Positions 55,570 to 64,000 of a DNA stretch of 64,000 nucleotides are shown piece after piece. This DNA comes from Ascaphus truei (taxonomy: Eukaryota > Chordata > Amphibia > Anura > Ascaphidae). A program made the position numbers and the translations under genes. Where the stretch lies: positions 48,906,629-48,970,628 of the forward strand of contig CM071570.1 in NCBI GenBank assembly GCA_036426205.1, given 5' to 3'. Under the pieces are notes generated by a model. That model worked only from the letters and a program-made list of their open reading frames with translations, had not been told where the DNA came from and searched no databases. Numbering within the stretch: position 1 is the first letter of the stretch; each line of letters starts with the position of its first letter.

Positions 55570-56500
55570 CAGTATATATATATTCATTCAACCAGTTGCA
55601 GATCTCCCTCTCTCTCCTCCAAAAGCCTTATTGTCGGCTCTGGATGGGTGTTATCATCATTAAATACAATTAAAATATTTGGCAAATTACTGCAATTCAT
55701 TGGTGAAACAGATAATTGAGGGTGGAAATATCTTTATATTGGAGAGGCTCAGGGACATTGAGTTTCTCTGCATATTAACTGTGTGTGTCTATTTGTTGTC
55801 AGTTGTCATCAAATCAATGAGTGAGCAAGAGTAAAAGAGTGTTTCTGCTGGAACAAAATACTCACATTTGGTATATTGATGCAGTGAATATATTCAGTCC
55901 TATTCCCTACATCCTTAACCTTGTGCTTAAATTAAATGTTAATCTGTTACTTCACATACTGGAGATTTGTGAGCAGCAGATGGATACCTAAGTTAAACAA
56001 ACAACATCTACAGTAGGTAAAGTGCTAAAAGTGAATAAAAATCACCTAATTAGTGTTATATCGATACAAATACCGAACTAATGTGTAAATCACAAAATCC
56101 TCCAACTGTGAAAAATATGGGTCCCAATGTCCCACAAAAGGATATCCAAATATTAAAAAAAAAAAAGGAATGCTCCTTGGACAAAGAATATCTGACTACT
56201 GCCGAAAAAAAGGGGGGCCCCATAAAGGAGAATCCCAAAATGGCTCATCACATAATACAAATCTGCAAAACAAATTCTGGGAACAGGGGGGCGCTGGTAA
56301 AGAAAGAAACGAGAAAAAAACAGTGTCATGTTTTATAAAAAAAATAAGTAGAAAAATCCAATGCCAACGCACTGACATATTCACCGTGTTAAAAAGCTTA
56401 TCGTTGTGGCGGTAAGGGTAAATATGGCTGATGTTAACAAAGGTTAATCCCTGCATTACCGCTACCTGTCAATAATACAGTTGTATTATATTAGGTTTAT
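55570..56500. other. Non-coding stretch, nothing recognised
   Basis: AT-rich with A runs near 56155. No domain is seen. Confidence 0.5.
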
Positions 56501-56513
56501 GTGTATGTATATC

Positions 56514-57031
56514 TGTATTGTAAGCCTGGTTCCGGCAGTTCGGGGACAAGGGTTTAATGTGTTTGCAGAAGAAATGTTGCAAAAGCTGTCTGCGACCTTT
56601 CCCTATAACAGTTTATGTTGCTAATGTAATGTTGCAGTTGTACCCACCAATCGGGGCCTGTACACGTAAGCAGCACCAGGCCCTGAATGTTGCAATATAG
56701 TGAGCTAAAGATATAGACATGTAGGGAGGGAGACGCCTAGCAGTTCAGAGCTGCAGATCAGACCAGATGAGACTCAGATTCAGTCTCCGGGCCAGGACTT
56801 TTTGACTGAAAGGATTCCAGTGCTGGGTCCAGGCATGGCCAGTCCAGGAGACATTCTGTGAGGAAAGATCAGGGAAAATATCTCTAGGGAGGTCCCTGAA
56901 CCTAGCACTATAGGTACTCCACTTCCCTCTGTTATAGTTGGATAACCGTTTTCCAATAAATTAATTTTATAAACTCTTGTGTTTCTGTCTGGTGAGTTGA
57001 TCCCTGGTAGTACTCCTGGTCTCCTGTGACA
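56514..57031 (+). repeat. LTR-like block
   Basis: It ends GGTCTCCTGTGACA like the block ending at 1740, has a CAATAAA signal at about 56956 and starts TG near 56514. No 5-bp duplication was found, so the left border is uncertain. Confidence 0.5.
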
Positions 57032-57401
57032 ATCGTATATACAGAGTATTGATCAGATTCCGTATGAATAACATGCAAAAGTACTACATTAAAGCAGCAG
57101 TCCTAGCACTATTCTGCATGTGTGGTTTTTTTTTAATAAATCAGTTCTGTACTGTGAGAAAATACTTGTAGCATTTTCTTTTTTTTAAAAAACAACTTTG
57201 AAAGACAATTTTTTATGTATTCTAATGTAACGAGCATTTTTGTTTCTATAGCAACCCTTTAGAAAGGCACAACCCCTTCCTTTAATGTAACAGGCTCTGG
57301 CACACCCCTTTGTGAGTCCTGCCCCCACCACAGCCATGCACGAGCATGGAGCACAAATGTATCAGTTATTGCCTGGTCACATGATCTTCCCCAAAGAACT
57401 G

Positions 57402-57428
57402 ACAGCAGCAGCAGCAGCAGCAGCAGCT
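57402..57428. repeat. CAG trinucleotide repeat
   Basis: About eight CAG units in an otherwise unremarkable segment. Confidence 0.9.
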
Positions 57429-57454
57429 GAAAAGGAGTAGCTCAGAATTAATGA

Positions 57455-57458
57455 ATTA

Positions 57459-57508
<50 letters not shown>
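57455..57508. repeat. TA dinucleotide tract and MITE end
   Basis: About 25 TA units directly adjoin CAGTGTTATCGACAATCC at 57509, which resembles the end of the MITE at 51775. TA tracts are frequent targets of TA-specific elements. Confidence 0.8.
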
Positions 57509-57511
<3 letters not shown>

Positions 57512-57889
57512 TGTTATCGACAATCCTATACATTTACACGCCCAGGGCGTGTAGATTTAACCCCCGGGCAAGTAAATATTGGCCCAAGCAGCACACGTGT
57601 TTTTTTTTTAATTTCCCTGCTCGCGCTGAAATTTTCCCTGCTCGCGCTGAAAAAAAAACGAAAAAAAAAACTCCCCCTACCTGACAGCTGATTGGCGCGC
57701 GCTCCCAGGCTTTGTGGGTGCGCGGCCAGGCTCTATATGAGCCCGCACCCAACGAGTGGCCATTCTTTCTGCCCGGACATCTGTTGGAGGGTAAGAACTC
57801 GCCATGCTGCGGCCCCTCTGCTCCTTCCCTGCGATCCCCCTGGTCCCCACATGGCTCCCTACTCCCCACCGCGGCAGCTCTCCTGTCCC

Positions 57890-58145
57890 CTGCTCCTGTC
57901 TTCTTCCCCTGTTCCTGTCCCCGTCCCCTGCTCCTGTCCCCTGCTCCTGTCCCCTTCCCCTCCTCCTGTCCCCGTCCCCTGCTCCTGTCCCCTGTCCCCT
58001 GCTCCTGTCCCCTGTTCCTGTCCCCGTCCCCTGCTCCTGTCCCCTTCCCCTCCTCCTGTCCCCTGCTCCTGTTCCCTTCCCCTGCTCCTGTCCCCTTCCC
58101 CTGCTCCTGTCCCCTTCCCCTGCTCCTGTCCCCTTCCCCTCGATC
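57890..58145. repeat. CCTGCTCCTGTCCC minisatellite
   Basis: About twelve to fourteen units of CCTGCTCCTGTCCCCTTCCC and shorter variants. Long proline- or glycine-rich frames on both strands arise from it. Confidence 0.9.
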
Positions 58146-58149
58146 CACC

Positions 58150-59430
58150 GATCGCTGCCCGGGGCGGGAGGTCCCCGCTGCTGCAGCCCGGTTGGCGTGC
58201 AGGGGGGGCCCTTGGCCCTCACCCCTCACCACGTGCCTCCCATGCGCCAGCTTGCTTCATGACGGCGCAGCCGCCGCATGAGGAGGGGGGGATGTCGGGC
58301 AGTGGGGGGCTGACTGTCCCCTGGGGCACCCGCTGGGGGATACCTCGCCACGTGCCTCCCACCCACCCTGCTGATTGGGGGGGTATGTCGGCCTGCCCCC
58401 CCCACGAGCGGGAGATGGGCGCGGGTGGGTGGGGGAGGAGCATGGTGCTAGTCGCTGCCTTTCCTCCCCTGTGTGTGTGTGGGAGAGTGTGTGTGAATTA
58501 ATGTATGTGTGTATGGGAGTATGTGTATGTGTGTATGGGAGTATGTGTATGTGTGTGACAGTCAGTCCCCCCCCCCCCCCCTTTTCATATAATCACGTGA
58601 ACATTGGCGCTCCCCTGAATCTTTGAGGAATTCTGCAATCAAAAAGACTAAGAGAACAGTCTTTACAAGGGTTTTGAGTAGCTTTTCTATTAGCACCTTT
58701 TACACTGGGTGGTGGATTTATCACATGATTAACTATTAGATCACAGTTCACGTTGTAATTGAATTTATAGATATTATTTCTGTCATTTGCTTTTAAACAC
58801 ATTGTTACACATATTTCACTTTTTTAGGACATTGTTATAAGTAAGCGCCGTTGCAATCACATTTTTTTCAACACAGTACCCTATAAATCAGGTTCCCATA
58901 AGAAGATTAAGGGAGTCCAAGATAAGCCTTGAAGTATGCAAGTGTCATGCCACAGAGGGCCTCTGTAATGAAGACTCCTGTGTGCCGGCAGATCGGTTCT
59001 AACCACCGATCTGCATTAACAGTCTTCTCTGGCAGCATGGAAGTGGCAGGTCTCAGAACATGTAAGCAACTAAGAGATACACATCCCTCTGCGTGTTAAG
59101 AATGGGCCTTCATGGAAGTGCATAAAGCATTGTATAGCAGTAATGAAATAAAGAGACATTATAAACTTGTATAAAGTGTGGGGTGCCTGGGGACCTGAAT
59201 AGAAAACTGTTGTAGGACAAAAGTTCCTGGCGCCAATTCTGCAATCTTGGTACTGTATTTCATCGCCCTGCCACCTGAATTCAGCCCCTGAGTGAAGGTA
59301 ACCCATGTGGAGTAGCCATACATAATACACCAATTTAATCTCCTTTGAAGCTGGGCATGGAGGGTTACATGAAGTTAGCAGCACCCCTCTCCCCCTTAAA
59401 GGAGCAATCCCAAATGCCAAAGAAATTTGT
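58150..59430. other. Non-coding stretch with GT-rich tracts
   Basis: GC-rich to about 58450, then GTGTGT and GTATGGGAGTATGTGTAT repeats (58470-58560) and a C run, then AT-rich. No gene is recognised. Confidence 0.45.
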
Positions 59431-59435
59431 TATGT

Positions 59436-59826
59436 TTTTTTTAATATAGAATTGAAGCAGGCGGTCTCCGTAGCTCAAGCCTGTTAATTTAAGCTCCAGG
59501 GATCCCTTACTTCCAGAGATACAAACCTCTGTAGTAGGTGCCGGTAGTTGATATGGCTCAGCAAGCAGGGAATTCAGGTTTGAAGCTCCAGCGTCACATG
59601 GGCCAATAGGAATTCACACCGATGACATCACAGCTTCCTATTGGCCCACAGGACCTGAGAGCTCTGAACAGCAGACATATCATGAACCTGCCGAGACAGC
59701 AACCTGCTACTTGCTACTGGCACCTTATTCGCAGGTAAGTTCCTCCGGAAGCAGGGGTTCCCCGGAGCAGAAATTAATCGGGTTCTGCTCCGGAGACCCA
59801 TGCTTTAATCCTATATAAAAAAAATC
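59436..59826. mobile_element. Foldback MITE, same family as 3722-4035
   Basis: The outer ends pair (GAAGCAGGCGGTCTCC with GGAGACCCATGCTTTAATCC complement) and the centre is a hairpin of GGGCCAATAGGAA with TTCCTATTGGCCC (59616-59650). The inner terminal phrase GGTCTCCGGAGCAGAA is shared with 3722-4035. Confidence 0.65.
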
Positions 59827-59829
59827 TGC

Positions 59830-60380
59830 CCCCTTGTATTGCCTTTTTAATTTGAGGAACGCGTAGCACTGTGTTTATCCTATTACCCCTAAGCACTTTC
59901 TCCACTCCCATCTCTGATGTCCAGGAAGATGGGGGAAGCAAGAGTATTTTATTTATTTTAAAATGTACGGTAGTTTATTTTCTAACCACTTTAAATTTGT
60001 AATAAATGTTAAAATAAAATGCCTTTCAAATTACAATGCTTTCACATTAAAGTTATTGATGTCTTCTTCTGTTTTTATTGTGTGTTTAATGATATTTTCT
60101 ACGGTTCCTAATGAACAGATATTTATGCCGATAAAAAGTGTTATCATAATTAGTTTCTTAATATCATTATTATGGGAAATGATGTTATTGCCCAACCCTA
60201 CTCTCAAATGAATATAGTAAGTAGCAATGAACATGTCAATGCCATGTGTTGCAGACAGTGGTCAATATCTGATGGTATCAGAGGGTATGTAGTACCAGTA
60301 CTTTTAATTTACAACCCCAGAGTATCTCTAGTTTTTGTTGATAAACTCATAGTTTCCATTCATAGAAAAATATATATATA
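59830..60380. other. Non-coding stretch, nothing recognised
   Basis: AT-rich, mostly short frames. Confidence 0.5.
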
Positions 60381-60389
60381 TATTGGGAA

Positions 60390-60520
60390 AACCCACAGAT
60401 TATTTGATCCTTTAAAGAAAAGAGAAATGTACATGCTTCATTACGAACAGGGATTCACTGAGTTTACAGTGACCCCGGAATGACCTCAAAGTAGCTATTA
60501 ATAATAGATCAGGACTAATA
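60390..60520. repeat. Left copy of a diverged 130-bp direct repeat flanking a PLE
   Basis: It matches 62645-62785 (AAACCCACAGAYTATTT, TACATGCTTCATTACG or GACATGCTTCATTACG, CTATTAATAATAGATCAGGA or GATATTAATAATAGATCAGG). Confidence 0.65.
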
Positions 60521-61266
60521 TACTGTACACGTCAAACCAACCAATGTAAATTTATTTCTGGATCCTCAAAGTAACCATGACTGGCAATAATAGATTTGTA
60601 ATATCCCTTATAGTCACTTTCTCAGACCAAAACGCAATTGCCCAGATGAGGTGTCTTTCCTACAAGAAACTTTCTTTAAAAAAAAAAAAAATGCAAGAAA
60701 GAACTATCCCAGAGTAATCGGAAAATCCCCCTTGTCACTCCATGTAATACCTTTATTCAATATACATGCAAGAGGCTATTAAAAAATTGGGATATCTTAA
60801 AACTAGAGGCAGTTTTGGGACCACATTTTTACCCACTAAACCCAGAATCATACCTAAAAAGGCTTGCAACCTAGAGTATTTTAGCACCAGTATGTTTACC
60901 AACTCTGTTGTAAACTCTAAAGTTAGAAGTCTCAACAACAATAGCAGTACATTTTCTCTTTTAAATAGTCCACTTAAAGGTTCTCACAAATGCCTTAAAT
61001 GCAAGGCTTGTAGTTTTATGATAACTTCAAAGTCACTTACTGATTCCAGGTCAATTTTTTATATTAATTCATTTATTAATTGTCAAACGAAATATATTGT
61101 TTATTTGCTTCAATGTACTTGTGAAAAGAGATACATAGGTAAAACAATAAAAAAAAAAAAAAAATTTGAATATGTAAATAACAAAAAATATACAAAACAA
61201 ATTATTGATAATCATAAACATAACAATAGTAATCTATTATAACACTTTTTTGATGTGTCTCTCAAT

Positions 61267-61595
61267 CACTCATGACCTGACGCACGGCCCGCTCGGCTGG
61301 GGCTCTGTTGCATGGCTGTCTCTCTTTCTCCTTTGCTCCTTGCAGACTGGTCCTGATCTGCTGGGGTTTGCTGCACACGCTCGTCCAGCTGTGCAGCGCT
61401 CTCTCCAAAACAGGTCCACAAACTCCTTTAGGGAGTTTGCCTGAACTGTCATGGCTGCCCCCCCCTTAACAATCCCTCTCTCTCTCAGTCCCTCTTTCTT
61501 CATCAGCCTTTCCACGGGCTTGCTACAGTCACATGTAGAGAGGAACCTGGTAGGGGGCAGTCAGCCTGTGTTGCTTGCCAGCACAGGGGGTTACA
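61267..61595 (-). repeat. 329-bp insert in the PLE with TCAAT duplication, solo-LTR-like
   Basis: A perfect TCAAT lies at 61262-61266 and 61596-61600. On the minus strand it begins TGTAACCCCCTGTGCTGG and ends CATGAGTG, so one end fits an LTR and the other does not. It splits the PLE frame after FFDVS. Confidence 0.6.
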
Positions 61596-62212
61596 TCAAT
61601 TTCCATAATTCTGACCATAAACGTTTAGATTTTTGGGGCATAAAACATGTCAAAAGTTAAATTAGGCCGACCACTCCTAAAAAGGGAACCATTTTGGATT
61701 TTCACAGTTCAAACCAAAGAAGGTGTTAATGGATTTACTGATCAAATTATTATAATTCATTTTTTATAATATATATATATATAATATATATATATTCCCC
61801 TTAAGGTATACGTTGTTTGCATCCTTTATACCTTTATTGTTGGTTTTATGTATCTCTTCCAAATTGTATTTACTCCAATCAATGTTATCGTCATTGGAAT
61901 GATTACACACTTTATTCATTTATTTGATATATTACACACAGTGATCATACGAATATAACATTTGATCAACTTATTTAATCACCAAATAATTTCATCAGAT
62001 ATTTTAATTTTCTATTTTCACCAAACCACTTTTGTATCAAATATACTGAATTATACTCATTTTATTCAAATTTGGGACTCTTGTGATTTGGTGTTCCAGT
62101 TAATAATTCCACTATCCAATCAATTAATTGTATGTTAATATGTGACTGATGTTTCATCCAATCAGCATTAAGTTCAGTGTATATTAGGCCAGCAAACTGG
62201 CTAATGTTTAAA

Positions 62213-62252
62213 CTCCTTGAGAAAGAACTGTCATGTACGAAACGCGTTGTAG
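62213..62252 (+). ncRNA. Hammerhead-like motif of the second PLE, variant core
   Basis: CTCCTTGAGAAAG (62213-62225), a weak stem II, then CGAAACGCGTTG (62238-62249). The 5' core variant is the same as at 9157. The position downstream of the GIY-YIG domain matches the intact motif at 33247. Confidence 0.5.
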
Positions 62253-62644
62253 CATTTTCTGTTACGTCATCACGTTACCCCATGACTATGCCATCACGAG
62301 TACTTGTAGGCGGCTGGTATCATTCAGAGCAGCATTTTGCTATTCCGGGGAGGGCTCAACTTCCAGAGCCCCATGCCAAAGCTTAAAAACCACTGCAATA
62401 TTCTGTGAACAGCTTGATCTTATTTTTTAGTTAATTTATGCATACTTACCTTTAGAAATCAAATGTATAGCCTTTTAACCTCCAGCCACTTTCATTACTG
62501 GAGAGGTTAAACAATGTTATATAGGCTCATTTGATACTAGAAAAATTAAGGTACAGTAGCGTTCTACTATTCACCACGCTAGCATTAAAAGGATCAGATC
62601 CAACTCATGACCTTTACACCTCGGGATTCCCCAGTGACTCATTG

Positions 62645-62785
62645 GATTAAAAAACCCACAGACTATTTCATCATTCTGAGAAAAGAGACATCGACATGCT
62701 TCATTACGTACAGGAAACAGGGATTCATTGAGTTAACCGTGACCCTGGAATGACCTCAAGTAGATATTAATAATAGATCAGGATT
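62645..62785. repeat. Right copy of the 130-bp direct repeat
   Basis: See 60390-60520. More diverged than the repeat around the first PLE, so the event is older. Confidence 0.65.
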
Positions 62786-62789
62786 CATA

Positions 62790-64000
62790 GAATCATCCAG
62801 TAACAGAACAGTCACATTAATTCAATATTCACTTTCTGATAATCATAAAGCTGACGTCATTGCAGTAACTGTTCATTCTGCAACCCTGGAGAGACATGCT
62901 TATCGGCCTGTGAGGTTAATAGCATCAGCTTCCTTGAACATATCTGTAGAGAAACAAGAAGCTCAGAAGTTTATAAGCTTCCACAACAGATACATTAATA
63001 TAAACAAAAATGTGCTCTACATTCTTTTCTATAATTTCCTACTGTACGTTAAGTTTCACTATTATCAAATGGAAAATACTATTTTCATATTCAGGTGATG
63101 GAAATAGTAGTTAACTCCACCACTAACATGCCTTTTTGTCTCAAGTGTCCAGTTGCTCAGAAACAGGTTGAACAAGTCCTAGTTTTGTATCTTACATTCT
63201 TTATAAAGCTTAGTACAGTCTGATAAGGCTGATAACCTGGATCAGATAGTCACTCTACCCCTGATGGAGTTTAAACCCCAGTGCCTCTTAGATGGTTCTA
63301 AAAACAAAATAATATACAGTAATACAGTATATTATACAAATTACTTTTATTTAGCTTTTTTAATTCTGATCTTATATTTAACTTTTTCTTTTTGCAGATC
63401 CTTTTTAGATGGGTATGTTGTAAAAAAATGACTATATTAATTAGTCCTGATTCCGGTAGGTAATGGTGATGTCACTGATTCTTTCCTTAGTTTGTGTAGG
63501 CACAATCCCTTAACTAGCCTTAAATGAAAGCAGTGCATCTTATATATAATGTGATATATACTGTGTTTTTACAGTAAGACTCTCAAACCTAAATGAACAA
63601 GTAATACATAGTATCGTGATACTGCTATTAGAATGCTCCAGTATATGTAGCAAACTGGGTGACTGGGTCTTTAAAAGTCTCTCTCTCTCCACCAAAAAAA
63701 GGTTGTAAAAGTGAAACTAATGAGTGAGTAACGAATGTGCAGAAACAAAAACAGAAGGGGCCTGACAGCACCACCTGGATGAATTCTGGGGCATTGCATA
63801 TAGGTTAATTTATACAGTAGGGCTAACAATTAATTATTTTTGTGTAGTCCTGACTGTACAAAACATAAATAAATACAAATATAAAGAATTTGTGTCCAGA
63901 ACAGCTTCCAATTAATTTTGCAGCATATGAGGCGCCATTGAAGAAGGTGACTTGAACTGACTCACTTGGCACTGAATAGTGATAAACTATTCTCTCCACA
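62790..64000. other. Non-coding stretch, nothing recognised
   Basis: AT-rich with a short TATA-type tract near 63540. No domain is seen. Confidence 0.5.

Larger units (their letters stand above)
60560..62260 (+). mobile_element. 5'-truncated Penelope-like element
   Basis: Frames in order: KRNCPDEVSFLQET-like residues (60630-60670), RGSFGTTFLPTKPRI, then HKCLKCKACSFM (paired cysteines), FINCQTKYIVYLLQCTCEKR and YIGKTIKKKKKFEYV, which form the GIY-YIG endonuclease, and after an inserted block (61267-61595) NFHNSDHKRLDFWGIKHV and KREPFWIFTVQTKEGVNGF, the PLE C-terminus. A degenerate hammerhead-like motif follows at 62213-62252 on the same strand. The reverse transcriptase is absent. Confidence 0.8.

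Noticed and set aside
57534..58501. Very long overlapping frames on both strands
   Set aside because: They sit on the CCTGCTCCTGTCCC minisatellite and repeat themselves in register; no domain or coding bias.

Overview
The window looks like repeat-dense, gene-poor DNA from a vertebrate nucleus, most likely an amphibian and probably a frog. That reading rests on the mix of mobile elements: CR1, L2 and L1/Tx1-like LINEs, Penelope-like elements (PLEs) with hammerhead-type motifs, a chromodomain Ty3/Gypsy element, Tc1/mariner, Harbinger-type and other terminal-inverted-repeat elements. Organism identity is an inference. I found no intact host gene, no tRNA or rRNA gene and no prokaryotic signal. 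Almost every long open frame is a fragment of a decayed transposable element or a chance frame in low-complexity DNA.

Layout. 1-6 kb: an L1 reverse-transcriptase scrap, an LTR-like block, a CR1 fragment (ORF1 esterase plus endonuclease), an L1 C-terminal fragment, a foldback element, a GC-rich minisatellite and a cluster of hairpins. 8.7-13.2 kb: a 622-bp element with a perfect 16-bp target duplication and a hammerhead-like core, then a large inverted-repeat unit (10.0-12.3 kb) with a second hammerhead-like palindrome, then a TTAA-flanked element. 15.7-25 kb: a solo Gypsy LTR with CATAT duplication, a Tc1-like element, and two L1/Tx1-like elements, one split by a Harbinger-type element with TAA duplication. 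25.1-29.4 kb: another hammerhead palindrome element with a 20-bp near-perfect duplication, then G-rich minisatellites. 30.8-37.1 kb: CR1 RT, a 5'-truncated PLE with an intact-looking hammerhead core, foldbacks, and a CR1 ORF1 split by a 611-bp hammerhead palindrome element with a perfect 14-bp duplication. 37.6-41.7 kb: a Gypsy element lacking its reverse transcriptase. 43-48.7 kb: an SGNH-hydrolase fragment, an isolated hammerhead core, a pair of inverted 394/393-bp TA-flanked MITEs and a CR1 3' end. 51.7-55.6 kb: nested TEs (MITE, hammerhead foldback, Tc1 split by an L2, second partial Tc1). 56.5-62.8 kb: an LTR-like block, minisatellite, foldback and a second PLE with a degenerate hammerhead-like motif.

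The most interesting signal is that the same small fold recurs at nine places: a 5' core resembling CUGANGA, a stem II hairpin, then GAAA followed by a tiny ACGCGU/ACGU-type stem III. Two copies lie downstream of GIY-YIG domains of PLEs. Several others sit at or near the centre of long palindromes in elements of about 610-660 bp that carry 14-20 bp target duplications. This suggests small ribozyme-bearing retroelements related to, or mobilised by, PLEs. The hammerhead-PLE link is established knowledge; the palindromic short-element family as described here is my inference from the sequence.
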